Shown here one piece after another: positions 1-7,482 of a DNA stretch of 31,318 bases. The stretch's first letter is position 1; every line of letters starts with the position of its first letter. The position numbers and the translations under genes were made by a program. Source of the stretch: a virus; the IMG/VR virus record IMGVR_UViG_3300025769_000507, positions 1 to 31,318 of that record; one strand, given 5' to 3'. The notes under the pieces were generated by a model. That model did not search any database, was not told the origin of the DNA, and saw nothing but the letters and a program-made list of their open reading frames with translations.

Positions 1-1373
1 TCATCAATCTGTAATAATGCAGGACTAGCTAACTCTATTTCTTCTATCTGCTCTTCCTGATCAGGCTCTTCAGTTTGTTCTTCTACTTCTTGTACTTGTT
101 GATCTTCATCTTTACCAACTTCAACCACTGAATTAGATCTTATGTAATATTCGTCTTCTTCACTTGTAGGAAGTCCAACTGCTCTTCTTGCGTCGGCTAC
201 TGTAGCCCAACCACCCTGAACAGCACTATTCATACGAACATAAATCTGATCTGTGTCCTGTTGTAAAGCTCTAATATCTTTTAGATCATAAGTACAAGTT
301 AAGTTCTCTGCATTGATAAAGTCTGTTTTAAGTAATTGATTTTCAAATTCCTGTGCTACTTGTCGCCATAAAGGGATCAAAGTATTCTCTGTAAATGTTT
401 CTCTAAGTTCTTTAGCATTAGAAAAAGTAGATCGATCTAAACCAATTTTAAGTCCTGCTAGGATCGCAGGTACACCAAGTACAGCGCTGATCCTGCTTTC
501 AGGTACATTTCTTAAAGTTCCTATATCTAGATCTTTAGGACTAAAAGATAAAGTTTCTACTGACATAGATCCTGATAAGATCAATGGCGATCCTTTTTGT
601 GATCCACCAACCTTACGCATGTAAGTTCTTTGGATCTGATCAGCGTCTTCTTCAGATAGCATATATTCATCTTTAGGACTTATGATTACAGAAGGAACAC
701 CCATGTTAGCAAGCAAAGCAGTTCCTAACTGTCCTGCGCTCTCATCGCCGTAAATCTCTCTTAAAACTGTTTTAAGTGGTGCAAAACCTTTCTTATGATC
801 GTCAGGATCAATACCATTTCTAATATGAATAATATCTTCGATCTTAAACATAACTTTTTTATTCTTGATCTCGTATTCATATCCCGTAATTAATTCTTCA
901 TTAGTTCCTACAGGTGTTACATATTGGGGGATCAATGGGTGTAGTCCTACTACTTGTCCTGCGTTGTTCTTTTGTTTCATTAAGTATGCGTCGCCTGTTA
1001 CATGGATCGAAGTCATCATGTAGCTAGATAAAACATCGCCCGTCATGTATTGATTAGGCTTTTTCATTAAAACTTCTAATGGGTGGTTAGGGACATACTC
1101 TTGATCGCCGTCTTCTGTATATTTATTAACAACTAATCTTCCTTCTGAAAAGGATCTAGATAAAACACCCAAACAAGCAGTAACAGCCGAATTACTAGCG
1201 CCGTTACCTAGAGTGTTAACATCGAATAATCCTGCTTGTGAATTATATCCCTGTATGTAACTCGATGAAGTTACAGGGTAATCATCAGAAAAGAAGTTGT
1301 ATCTTTTTCTATTATCTACTTTTGTTGCTCTGCCGAAGATTATGTCTGATAACCTTCTTCTTTCTTCAGCCAA
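1..1373 (-). CDS. Portal protein, HK97-like, C-terminus cut by window edge
   Basis: Forms the dodecameric ring at the capsid vertex through which DNA is packaged and to which the tail attaches. The frame is open from 1373 to base 1 (about 457 codons). Family-like landmarks are the N-terminal arm, an NSAVTACLGVLSRSF segment, NHPLEVLMKKPNQYMT, HVTGDAYLMKQ, a GLHPLIP turn, and IIHIRNG before the stem. The visible C-terminus is Glu/Gln-rich and acidic. No ATG lies between the upstream in-frame stop (1404-1406) and the conserved region. I chose TTG at 1373 because AAGAAAGG sits 7 bases upstream. It follows terminase large subunit, the usual order. The identification is firm; the missing end should be short because HK97-type portals are usually about 400-500 residues. 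Confidence 0.93.
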   Translation of the reverse strand, partial: MAEERRRLSDIIFGRATKVDNRKRYNFFSDDYPVTSSSYIQGYNSQAGLFDVNTLGNGASNSAVTACLGVLSRSFSEGRLVVNKYTEDGDQEYVPNHPLEVLMKKPNQYMTGDVLSSYMMTSIHVTGDAYLMKQKNNAGQVVGLHPLIPQYVTPVGTNEELITGYEYEIKNKKVMFKIEDIIHIRNGIDPDDHKKGFAPLKTVLREIYGDESAGQLGTALLANMGVPSVIISPKDEYMLSEEDADQIQRTYMRKVGGSQKGSPLILSGSMSVETLSFSPKDLDIGTLRNVPESRISAVLGVPAILAGLKIGLDRSTFSNAKELRETFTENTLIPLWRQVAQEFENQLLKTDFINAENLTCTYDLKDIRALQQDTDQIYVRMNSAVQGGWATVADARRAVGLPTSEEDEYYIRSNSVVEVGKDEDQQVQEVEEQTEEPDQEEQIEEIELASPALLQID

Positions 1374-1488
1374 TTTAAAACCTTTCTTATGGATCAAAGC
1401 GCATTAGGAACGCACCCAATAAACTAACGCGCCTGATCCAATTCGTGTCAGTTATTGTTCCCTACCATAATACATAAATTTTTCAAAG

Positions 1489-2757
1489 TTAATAAGCCCT
1501 AAGACTTTTTTTCAACTGCGTTTCTAATACGGCATAAGCAAGCGCGTCAACTATGTCATCGTGTTCGCCTTCAGGAAACTGTAACATTTCTCTTTCTAGA
1601 TCATCGTACCACATAGCACCTGATCTGAAGTATATTTGTCCGCCTTCCATTTTCGCTGATAGTGGTAAAGCTCTATTGATCTTGTCCCGATCTGCTCTAA
1701 GTTCTTTTACTGTTAGCCCTTCTCTTCTTGCTATTTGGATCAAAGCTAACTGATAGCCAACTCTTTCTATTCCTACATACTGAAGATCATGTTCCCTAAC
1801 TTTATCTTTTATGATCGGAATAATATCGGGTGCCTGAATACGATCTCTAACTAGATCCATAACTAATAAATTATTTTTAGGTGTTCTTCCTACAATAGCC
1901 ATGACGGTATAGTCAGCCTGTTCTTTTGTCGATGTTGCTAGATCAACTGTTGCATATTTATACAATTCATCTTCGTAAAGCTCTTCGTCATTTAGTTTGA
2001 TCTTAGTTCTTGTGATCAGATAACCGTCTTTATCATATTCCTGTACTTCTTCTGATCTATATCTTTTAAACCAACTATTCTGAAAGATACCACCTGAAAA
2101 CTCTACAAACTGCGCTAGATACTCTTGGCTAAATAAATAAGATCCTATTTCTTCTTTAGCACTATCTAGCTCTTCTTGGCTGATCAATGGGTTTACAGAA
2201 GTAGGAAAGTTCCACCTTTCCCAATCATCTCGCTCGCCTGCAACATTATAGATCTCTTCAAAGTGATTAAAACCTTTTGGCGTTGATATAAACAAAGCAC
2301 CACCCCTGCTAATAGATAACATAGGACGCACGATCTCTGCCCATACATTAGGTTTCATAAAAGCGTATTCGTCTAATACAGCGAAGTCTAAGCCTGATCC
2401 ACGCATACGATCAGGATTATCAGCAGATCTAATAGATACTGATCCGCCTGTAGTTGTTATGATTGTCTTTTCACTCTCTCTAACTTCTACGCCATATTCG
2501 ATCCCAATGTTTTTTAGATCCTTCCAACCTTCTAAACCCATAGCGTAAGTAGGTGCAATCCAAAAAGCACGACCACCACGCCAAGCCTTTTCTAAGCATA
2601 ACCATACGCCTAATCTTGTTTTTCCTACTCTACGACCACCGCAGACGACTTTATAGCGTGCATTAGATCTAGCTACTTGGACTTGATGATCATACAATTT
2701 AGGCATATTTATTACGAAATGTTCTTTTACATCTTGATCATGTAGCTCTGTTTCCAT
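1489..2757 (-). CDS. terL: Terminase large subunit (ATPase and nuclease)
   Basis: Packaging motor that pumps phage DNA into the prohead and cuts it. The 422 residues show Walker A GGRRVGKT at 40-47, Walker B LDFAVLDE at 123-130 with catalytic Glu130, and the coupling motif FISTPKG near 157-163. The RNase H-like nuclease domain has acidic residues in YATVDLA (Asp272), GIERVG (Glu331) and HDDIVDALAY (Asp400/401). Length is normal. ATG follows directly after the TAA of the preceding zinc-ribbon gene, with AAAAAAGGAAAA as ribosome binding site inside that gene's end. No truncation or missing catalytic residue is seen. Confidence 0.97.
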   Translation of the reverse strand: METELHDQDVKEHFVINMPKLYDHQVQVARSNARYKVVCGGRRVGKTRLGVWLCLEKAWRGGRAFWIAPTYAMGLEGWKDLKNIGIEYGVEVRESEKTIITTTGGSVSIRSADNPDRMRGSGLDFAVLDEYAFMKPNVWAEIVRPMLSISRGGALFISTPKGFNHFEEIYNVAGERDDWERWNFPTSVNPLISQEELDSAKEEIGSYLFSQEYLAQFVEFSGGIFQNSWFKRYRSEEVQEYDKDGYLITRTKIKLNDEELYEDELYKYATVDLATSTKEQADYTVMAIVGRTPKNNLLVMDLVRDRIQAPDIIPIIKDKVREHDLQYVGIERVGYQLALIQIARREGLTVKELRADRDKINRALPLSAKMEGGQIYFRSGAMWYDDLEREMLQFPEGEHDDIVDALAYAVLETQLKKSLRAY

Positions 2758-2916
2758 TTATTTTCCTTTTTTATAGTCGGAATTTTCGGAATTTCTCAAA
2801 CATCTTTTACATAATCCTAGATCTTGTTCGTCCCAAAAAGGCTGAAGACACTCTTCACAATAAGTAGTTTCTATCTCATTATCTAAATCATCTAAGATAG
2901 GATCATCAGTAAACAT
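2758..2916 (-). CDS. 52-aa zinc-ribbon microprotein between the terminase subunits
   Basis: A 52-residue acidic protein not previously obvious because of its size. It starts with a TAATG overlap on the terminase small-subunit stop and ends with TAA immediately before the terminase large-subunit ATG, so it sits coupled between the two. It has two Cys pairs, CEEC at 20-23 and CKRC at 36-39, spaced as in a zinc ribbon, preceded by an Asp/Glu-rich N-terminus. A role in packaging or an HNH-like leftover is conceivable but there is no HNH signature. Function unknown. Confidence 0.75.
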   Translation of the reverse strand: MFTDDPILDDLDNEIETTYCEECLQPFWDEQDLGLCKRCLRNSENSDYKKGK

Positions 2917-3389
2917 TATTCTTCTTCTTTAACTTCTTCAAACTCTGTATCGTAATCGTCTATTTCTTCTTCTTCTAGCTCTTCAGGATCTCTATCTATT
3001 AAGGATCCGTCAGACCAATTTAGATCTATTACTTTAGGTTTATTTATTTCCCCCGAAATTTCTACTTTATCCCGTTTTCCGAACTTATCAGGGTGTTTTC
3101 TCTCTAAAAACCATGCGTCTGCTGTCCATGCGCCTTCTTGTCCTGCTTTTTCTATCCTACTTAGCTTTCTAAGTATGCTTTCGCTTTCTGCGATTGCTAG
3201 ATCTTCAAATAAAGATTTATAAGGCTCGATGTCTTGTTCTGCATATTCCCGCCATTTTCTATAGGATCTAGAAGAGATCCCTGCATAAGCGCAGGCGTGT
3301 TCAATGAAAGATCCCATTTTAACGGCGTCTAGTAGCCTAGTTCTTACGCCTTCATCTAGTAGCTTGTAAGGTTTATTGTTATTACTCAT
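2916..3389 (-). CDS. terS: Terminase small subunit
   Basis: Recognises phage DNA and hands it to the large subunit. The 157-residue product has an N-terminal helix-turn-helix around residues 15-50 (the GSFIEHACAYAGISSRSYRKW stretch begins here), then helical WTADAWFLERKHPDKFGKRD at about 88-107, which is typical of phage small terminases. The C-terminal tail is very acidic. It lies directly upstream of the large subunit, separated only by the 52-aa gene. No clear Shine-Dalgarno sequence precedes the ATG. A terminator and a TATAAT lie just upstream, so this is the first gene of the packaging and head operon. Confidence 0.85.
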   Translation of the reverse strand: MSNNNKPYKLLDEGVRTRLLDAVKMGSFIEHACAYAGISSRSYRKWREYAEQDIEPYKSLFEDLAIAESESILRKLSRIEKAGQEGAWTADAWFLERKHPDKFGKRDKVEISGEINKPKVIDLNWSDGSLIDRDPEELEEEEIDDYDTEFEEVKEEE

Positions 3390-3394
3390 GCGCT

Positions 3395-3417
3395 CTTAAT
3401 CATACTAGCATTATACG
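3395..3417 (-). promoter_or_regulatory. Possible late promoter -10 before terminase small subunit
   Basis: On the minus strand a perfect TATAAT (3415-3410) lies about 20 bases upstream of the terminase small-subunit ATG and directly after the terminator T-tract. The -35 position (about 3438-3433) is poor (GCAACT), so strength or activator need is uncertain. The position, after a terminator and before the packaging genes, is what makes it plausible. Confidence 0.4.
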
Positions 3418-3450
3418 GAAAAACCGCCTAGCAGTTGCCTGTCAGGCGGT
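3418..3450 (-). terminator. Rho-independent terminator ending the early operon
   Basis: Minus-strand stem ACCGCCT (3450-3444) pairs with AGGCGGT (3429-3423) and is followed by TTTTT. The loop contains a second small palindrome GCCTGTCAGGC. It lies between the last small early gene and terminase small subunit and so would separate early from late transcription. Confidence 0.8.
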
Positions 3451-3489
3451 AAATCCGTTTAGTTACTAAGGTTTAAAGGGGTTAAAACC

Positions 3490-3735
3490 TTAGAGGGCAA
3501 TTAAACTAAGTTGATCTCTTTCAGTATAGTCTTTCTTAGTCAGTTTATACATAAACAATTTATGATCATGTTGATCACACTTTATACCTTCGATCTCATG
3601 ACCTTTAGACCTTAGATCTGATATTCTCTGCGCGTAATCCTTCACAAATAGTTCTCTAAAGAAGATTGAGCTACAAACAAAAGTCCCTTCGTTTCTTTTA
3701 AGGACATCATAGATCCTATCTTTATCAGCTTTCAT
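3490..3735 (-). CDS. Small winged-helix DNA-binding protein (HTH_39-like)
   Basis: An 81-residue protein with the pattern of the phage HTH_39 family: an N-terminal helix, then a region with AQRISDLRSKGHEIEGIKCD at about 34-53 that resembles the recognition helix and wing of these domains, then a strand ending FMYKLT. It likely binds DNA and could be a regulator or replication helper. A TTG at 3750 is possible, but ATG at 3735 has a GAGAG site 8 bases upstream, so I prefer it. It overlaps the end of the upstream 51-aa gene. It is the last gene before the terminator. Confidence 0.65.
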   Translation of the reverse strand: MKADKDRIYDVLKRNEGTFVCSSIFFRELFVKDYAQRISDLRSKGHEIEGIKCDQHDHKLFMYKLTKKDYTERDQLSLIAL

Positions 3736-3880
3736 CGCTAAAACTCTCAACTCTTTCTAGTTTAAATTGTGATCCATTTTCTAACTTTGTCTTTTCTTGT
3801 AGGATCTCTAGTGCTTTATCCATTGATCCTGCGACTATTGTCTTTTCGTGCATGATCGTAAATACATATTTCATAACCAT
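3725..3880 (-). CDS. 51-aa hypothetical protein
   Basis: Short protein beginning MVMKYVFTIMHEKTIVAGSM and ending in an acidic ESFSDES tail. It starts in a TAATG overlap with the preceding gene and its 3' end overlaps the next gene by 11 bases, the usual coupling of this operon. The pattern of a beta strand, then helix DKALEILQEKTKLENG, then strand suggests a small alpha-beta fold. No recognised family. Confidence 0.6.
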   Translation of the reverse strand: MVMKYVFTIMHEKTIVAGSMDKALEILQEKTKLENGSQFKLERVESFSDES

Positions 3881-4176
3881 TAAATTTCCCCTTTAACTTT
3901 TTCTAATTTTTCTTTGACTTCTTCTTTATATTTATTAACTATTTCTTTGGGTATGTTTTGATATGAATAATTATTATTTTTTTTAACAGCTAATATTTTT
4001 GCTATTTGCGTTAAAGTTAACTCTTTATCCATTTCAGTAAATACTTTTTTTTCCATGTTTTTAAATTTAGCTATTGTTTCTTTAACTTCATTTTCAAAGT
4101 CAACTAAATTATCATAAGTTATAATCCAATCTATTGGAATTAACTTATATTCTTTGTAATTTACAGTATCAGCCAT
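3880..4176 (-). CDS. 98-aa hypothetical protein, Lys/Asn-rich
   Basis: Helical, lysine-rich protein. The middle segment ELTLTQIAKILAVKKNNNYSYQNIPKEI (begins about residue 51) looks like a degenerate helix-turn-helix. The C-terminal helix KEEVKEKLEKVKGEI is amphipathic; its KGEI end is encoded by the ribosome binding site of the next gene. TAATG overlaps on both sides. Unlike neighbours it has no GATC in about 300 bases and is richer in AT, which may indicate a separate origin. Function unknown. Confidence 0.7.
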   Translation of the reverse strand: MADTVNYKEYKLIPIDWIITYDNLVDFENEVKETIAKFKNMEKKVFTEMDKELTLTQIAKILAVKKNNNYSYQNIPKEIVNKYKEEVKEKLEKVKGEI

Positions 4177-4301
4177 TATCGATCTTCCCTTTTTAATTGA
4201 TAAAGCATGTCTATTGCTTTGTCATACTCTCTGTTATCTACTTGATTTTTTATTCTTTTCTTAGCGATCTCTATAAGATCTTTCTTATAATTGTTTTTCA
4301 T
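4176..4301 (-). CDS. 41-aa hypothetical protein
   Basis: A 41-residue, very basic, fully helical-looking protein (begins MKNNYKKDLIEIAKKR, ends QLKREDR). TAATG overlaps join it to the genes on both sides, which is the main support for it being expressed. It could be a DNA- or protein-binding accessory peptide. No family recognised. Confidence 0.6.
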   Translation of the reverse strand: MKNNYKKDLIEIAKKRIKNQVDNREYDKAIDMLYQLKREDR

Positions 4302-4567
4302 TACTCTTCTTCCCCTTTTACTTTATCGATCGGCATTGTTGACCAACCTGTCATTAACATTATTTCTATTGTTTCTAATGGTATCGGAACAGGATATTCC
4401 GCATTAGTCCAAGCTAACAACATAGGCTCGTCCCCAATAAATCCGAATTGAGCTTTACAATCTGTTACGCCGTCCTGAACTATAACTGTCCAACTCATTA
4501 GATTAGGATTAGCATATAGCTTTCTTTTCTTTGGATCAGGACTATCAGGCTCTAATAAATGTACCAT
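4301..4567 (-). CDS. 88-aa hypothetical protein
   Basis: Starts MVHLLEPDSPDPKKRK, followed by a beta-rich part with SWTVIVQDGVTDCKAQFGFIG and PMLLAWTNAEYPVPIPLETIE, then an acidic KGEEE end encoded by the next gene's ribosome binding site. The composition suggests a small soluble beta-sheet protein. TAATG coupling on both sides. No recognised family. Confidence 0.7.
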   Translation of the reverse strand: MVHLLEPDSPDPKKRKLYANPNLMSWTVIVQDGVTDCKAQFGFIGDEPMLLAWTNAEYPVPIPLETIEIMLMTGWSTMPIDKVKGEEE

Positions 4568-4794
4568 TACAGATCCACTTCCTTTAGATCTACAAACTTA
4601 CCTTCTTTTATCGCTAGCTTTCCTTTATAAACACGATCAAGATTATTTCTAAACTTGATCCAAGATCTTTGATCTATCTTGTATTGTTTTCTTTCTTCAT
4701 AGCGATCTATTTTCTTTTCAATCCAAAGACCAAAGTCCCAAAAGAACTTAACAGCCATGATCGATATAAATAAAGATCCGATTATTTCTTCCAT
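4567..4794 (-). CDS. 75-aa membrane-anchored hypothetical protein
   Basis: The N-terminal part (IIGSLFISIMAVKFFWDFGLW, residues 4-24) is a likely membrane segment, followed by a strongly basic cytoplasmic helix with KKIDRYEERKQYKIDQRSW. This layout, one membrane anchor and a charged tail, is common in small early phage proteins that act at the host membrane. TAATG overlaps with both neighbours. Function unknown. Confidence 0.65.
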   Translation of the reverse strand: MEEIIGSLFISIMAVKFFWDFGLWIEKKIDRYEERKQYKIDQRSWIKFRNNLDRVYKGKLAIKEGKFVDLKEVDL

Positions 4795-5003
4795 TATTCC
4801 CCCTTATTGTAATTAGTATGACTATCAACGATCGTTAATATTGTGTCATACAGTTTGTTTACTGTGTCTTCATGTGTATCAGGAAGGAACTCTTCTAAAG
4901 TATTTTTAATGTCGTGTTCTATTCCTAATTCATTTTCTTCAAAGTTATCAAAAAAGTTTTTAGCTCTTTGTAACATCAATTCTTCTTTTTGTTCTTGATC
5001 CAT
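4794..5003 (-). CDS. 69-aa acidic hypothetical protein
   Basis: Acidic helical protein (MDQEQKEELMLQRAKNFFDN at the start, then DTVNKLYDTILTIVDSH). The start carries the leader GGGGAATATAAAATG that is repeated before the next two upstream genes. Ends in NKGE, encoded by the following ribosome binding site, with a TAATG overlap. No recognised family; an anti-host or DNA-mimic role would be speculation. Confidence 0.7.
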   Translation of the reverse strand: MDQEQKEELMLQRAKNFFDNFEENELGIEHDIKNTLEEFLPDTHEDTVNKLYDTILTIVDSHTNYNKGE

Positions 5004-5004
5004 T

Positions 5005-5187
5005 TTATATTCCCCTTATTCCGTTTTCTCTAAGATGTTTTTTACAACCTTCTAAATCAGATATAACTCTGATTGGGTTATCATCTTGATCTACTTCTAC
5101 TTTCCAATAAACTAGATTATCTTTAGTACAAGTTTCATCTTTATCAACGCAACTTAGACCGTTATTAACTATCCACATTGTTTTCAT
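5005..5187 (-). CDS. 60-aa hypothetical protein
   Basis: Small beta-rich protein with WIVNNGLSCVDKDETCTKDN, then YWKVEVDQDDNPIRVISDLE, then a helix to GIRGI. Three cysteines (13, 20 and 48) are present but not in a zinc pattern. It uses the repeated GGGGAATATAAAATG start leader, and its own RGI terminus is encoded by the same leader of the next gene. Function unknown. Confidence 0.65.
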   Translation of the reverse strand: MKTMWIVNNGLSCVDKDETCTKDNLVYWKVEVDQDDNPIRVISDLEGCKKHLRENGIRGI

Positions 5188-5188
5188 T

Positions 5189-5374
5189 TTATATTCCCCC
5201 TTTTATTTTCTTAATTTCTTTTTTTAATTGTATTTTTTTAATGTATATTTCATCTAGTTTGTTAAATTGATTTTCAGATAATTTATGTCCTTTATCTTCA
5301 TTAAAGCAACCTAGAACATCAAGTCTTTTAGTTTCTAGATCAGCTAATTCGTTTTCTAATTTATATAAATCCAT
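5189..5374 (-). CDS. 61-aa coiled-coil hypothetical protein
   Basis: Almost entirely charged helix: LYKLENELADLETKRLDVLG, a short turn with DKGHKLSENQ, then KLDEIYIKKIQLKKEIKKIK, consistent with an antiparallel helical hairpin. First of three genes in a row that share the GGGGAATATAAAATG start leader; its terminal GGI is encoded by that leader. Function unknown. Confidence 0.65.
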   Translation of the reverse strand: MDLYKLENELADLETKRLDVLGCFNEDKGHKLSENQFNKLDEIYIKKIQLKKEIKKIKGGI

Positions 5375-5400
5375 TTTATATTCCCCTTTCTTAAGGCTGT

Positions 5401-5661
5401 CTAGTTGACAGCCTTTCCTAATACATTGTCAAAGTGATCCCAAGTCTTGACCATTTTTGTATAGTACTTAACTTCGATCATATCTCTTACTCTTTGATCT
5501 GAATAATCTAATGATCCTTCAGCTTGGTGTCTTGCGACGATTTCTTTAACTAATGCTTTTTCTGCGTCTGTTCCAAATATTGAAACTACAGCCAAAGCGT
5601 TTTCGCTGTGAAGATTAAGATCTTCATTTCTTTTGTATTCTTCTCTAGTTATTACTTGCAT
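5401..5661 (-). CDS. 86-aa hypothetical protein, first gene behind promoter P4
   Basis: Starts MQVITREEYKRNEDLNLHSE and continues as a mostly helical protein with YYTKMVKTWDHFDNVLG near the end. A TTG at 5676 would add five residues but that stretch is the ribosome binding site itself (AAAGGAAACGAA), so ATG at 5661 is the start. It is the first gene after a palindrome-bearing promoter and leads the string of small early genes down to 3490. No family recognised. Confidence 0.72.
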   Translation of the reverse strand: MQVITREEYKRNEDLNLHSENALAVVSIFGTDAEKALVKEIVARHQAEGSLDYSDQRVRDMIEVKYYTKMVKTWDHFDNVLGKAVN

Positions 5662-5691
5662 TTCGTTTCCTTTCAATATGCTTATATATAT

Positions 5692-5720
5692 AAATTTAAT
5701 CGCTGATTAAAGTAATTCAA
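5692..5720 (-). promoter_or_regulatory. Promoter P4 with palindromic operator
   Basis: Minus strand: TTGAAT at 5720-5715, then a perfect 17-base palindrome TTTAATC-AGC-GATTAAA (5711-5695), then the leader ending AAAGGAAACGAAATG at 5661. The -10 itself is weak. The same arrangement recurs at 8127, 8873 and 26866, which is the main evidence that it is a regulated promoter rather than chance. Confidence 0.65.
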
Positions 5721-5742
5721 GTATTTTCGATGTTTTTTTTCT

Positions 5743-5758
5743 CAATGTTTATAGGCTT
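5743..5758 (-). repeat. 16-bp repeat, copy 1, upstream of promoter P4
   Basis: The 16 bases AAGCCTATAAACATTG (minus strand) are identical to those at 26943-26928. Both copies lie shortly upstream of a palindrome-bearing promoter (P4 here, P1 there). It may be an activator site or an alternative -10 (TATAAA). Confidence 0.6.
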
Positions 5759-5820
5759 TTAGAGAATATTTTGAAAATAATTGCAAAAATTATCACAAAA
5801 ATTGCTACAGAAACGATCAT
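5749..5820 (-). CDS. Possible 23-aa membrane microprotein
   Basis: Starts in an ATGA overlap with the preceding gene and encodes a hydrophobic peptide (VSVAIFVIIFAIIF) with a basic end KIFSKSL. Its last codons and stop fall in the 16-bp repeat. The overlap and the single membrane segment support it, but a run this short and AT-rich can be open by chance. Confidence 0.35.
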   Translation of the reverse strand: MIVSVAIFVIIFAIIFKIFSKSL

Positions 5821-6116
5821 AAGTAGATCTTATATCCGTTCACTAAGGATCCTAAAAACGCCAAAAGATCTTCCGCGTCAGGCAGTAAGAGTATTCCGAT
5901 TTCGTTATTCATGTTGACGCACATCACTTCAAATTCATCTAAGTTGTTCAACTGAATAAAGTAGCGATCACTATCGTAATCAAATAGAAAACCGCCCTGA
6001 CTATCTTCTGTTGGTGGGATCTCTTGCGGATCCATAACAACAAGCGCAGGAAATTTACCGATATAAAATTTTATCGACATATAACCGAAGTTAAGATCTT
6101 CTAACATTAAATACAT
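5817..6116 (-). CDS. 99-aa hypothetical protein
   Basis: Beta-rich acidic protein. It contains KFYIGKFPALVVMDPQEIPP, then GGFLFDYDSDRYFIQLNNLD, then the NNEIGILLLPDAEDLLAFLG segment. It follows the replication-initiator-like gene with a 1-base gap and ends in an ATGA overlap with a possible microprotein. No family recognised. Its position suggests the end of the replication operon. Confidence 0.7.
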   Translation of the reverse strand: MYLMLEDLNFGYMSIKFYIGKFPALVVMDPQEIPPTEDSQGGFLFDYDSDRYFIQLNNLDEFEVMCVNMNNEIGILLLPDAEDLLAFLGSLVNGYKIYL

Positions 6117-6117
6117 T

Positions 6118-6849
6118 TTACTTACTTTTTTCTTCTTTACAGATATTACAAAAGAAGATCACATCTAGATCAATCCATTGATGACCGTCGATCTTGCAAT
6201 CTCTTTTCTTGATCGTTGGATCTTTCATTGTTTCTAACAATGACCAATTTTTTTCTAAAGCGTATGGCGTTAGTGTTATATCTTTCCATTTCTGTTTATA
6301 GATATTTATCTTCTCTAAAACTTCGTCAGGTGTAGCGCCGATCTCATCTAAGGACTTGGCTACTTTGTTAAACCCGCCGACTTCTGTTTTTGTTTTAGGT
6401 GTATATAAATGCTCGGACAAAGTTAGATAGATCTTAGATCTATTCTTTTTATCTTTCTCAATATATTGACTTTGGTTATTCTTCTTTGGTTTGTAGTCCA
6501 CATCTGAACTGCCCCCCGTGTCAGATATGACCTGCCCCCCTAGTTCATTTTTGAACGCAGGATTTAACTTCAATATATAAAGATTAGATGTCTGTCCTTT
6601 TTCTTCGACATATCTTTCTTTAACTTCGATAGCACCGATCAGCCTAAGTTCTTTTAATCCACGCTTAACAGAAGAAGGGGACTTGTTACATTTCTTTCCA
6701 ATCGTAGCGATCGAAGGATAACAAGTTCCATTTTCTTTATCAGCAAATCTATAAAGAGCTGAATAAACTCTTAACGCGTTGTCTGAAACATTAGAACTGA
6801 TCAACCACTCAGGTATGATACTAAAATAAAATTCACTAACTATCTGCAT
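6118..6849 (-). CDS. Replication initiator-like protein with winged helix and zinc ribbon
   Basis: Likely binds the phage origin to start replication with host machinery. Residues about 20-78 form an HTH_36-type winged helix: DNALRVYSALYRFADKENG, CYPSIATIGKKC, then SPSSVKRGLKELRLIGAIEV. A polar linker follows, then a helical C-terminal domain and a terminal zinc motif with Cys218, His223, Cys234 and Cys237. The order Rad52-like protein then this gene resembles phage recombination/replication modules. No helicase loader or polymerase is next to it. It could be a transcription factor instead. Ribosome binding site AGAAAGGGGAAC precedes ATG. Confidence 0.65.
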   Translation of the reverse strand: MQIVSEFYFSIIPEWLISSNVSDNALRVYSALYRFADKENGTCYPSIATIGKKCNKSPSSVKRGLKELRLIGAIEVKERYVEEKGQTSNLYILKLNPAFKNELGGQVISDTGGSSDVDYKPKKNNQSQYIEKDKKNRSKIYLTLSEHLYTPKTKTEVGGFNKVAKSLDEIGATPDEVLEKINIYKQKWKDITLTPYALEKNWSLLETMKDPTIKKRDCKIDGHQWIDLDVIFFCNICKEEKSK

Positions 6850-6876
6850 AGTTCCCCTTTCTTAGTTAGAACTATA

Positions 6877-7482
6877 CTACTTGTTAGAACTTACGCCGTC
6901 TTCTAAAATCTTGACAGCTTTATCCATATCCTTTTGATCAATAATTTTTTCTAGATCTACTTTTACTTTTTCGACAACAGGATCTTTTGGCTTAGGTTTT
7001 GGCTTTGGTTTAGTTTTATTGGCGATCAGTTTATCGTCTTCTAAATAACTAGATAGCCAAGCAGAACTGTCATAAAGCTCTATTCCTATCCCTAAGCGCA
7101 TACCACAGCGCTTTACAGCGTCCGAGATACACTCTTTGGCTCTTTCCCCATTGTTAGCAGGTTTACGCCCTTCTACTTCAAAAGGCTTATCGCACATACC
7201 TACTTCAGTTACAGATCTGAAATGACCGTCAATAGTTCCTTCTACTGTGTATTCAACACCTGTAAGGATCTTGCGTCTTCTTCCTTCTAGATCTTCGTAA
7301 TCATCATAAATAAATGATCCTGCTTTTAACTGAACATCAGGGATCAGCGCGATTAGTCGTTGAGTAACTTGCGTGTGATCAACATAATCGATCCCGTCTT
7401 TCTTATAAGATACAGGCAGTTTCTTTACAACTGCTTTATTCCAAGCCTTACTTAGCTTTATTTGATCTGATCTTTTTCCCAT
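6877..7482 (-). CDS. Rad52/Sak-like single-strand annealing protein
   Basis: Probable recombinase that anneals complementary single strands during phage replication. The 201 residues contain the family-like signature VDHTQVTQRLIALIP (about 34-48), strands GVEYTVEGTIDG, and the helix CISDAVKRCGMRLGIGIELY (118-137), which matches the SDAxKR...GIG pattern of Rad52-type phage annealing proteins. A KPKPKPKPK linker at about 158-166 leads to a C-terminal helical tail, as in proteins that bind host SSB or partners. Good ribosome binding site AGAAAGGAAA. No partner exonuclease is seen nearby, though the metallophosphoesterase at 9511 could serve. Confidence 0.72.
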   Translation of the reverse strand: MGKRSDQIKLSKAWNKAVVKKLPVSYKKDGIDYVDHTQVTQRLIALIPDVQLKAGSFIYDDYEDLEGRRRKILTGVEYTVEGTIDGHFRSVTEVGMCDKPFEVEGRKPANNGERAKECISDAVKRCGMRLGIGIELYDSSAWLSSYLEDDKLIANKTKPKPKPKPKDPVVEKVKVDLEKIIDQKDMDKAVKILEDGVSSNK

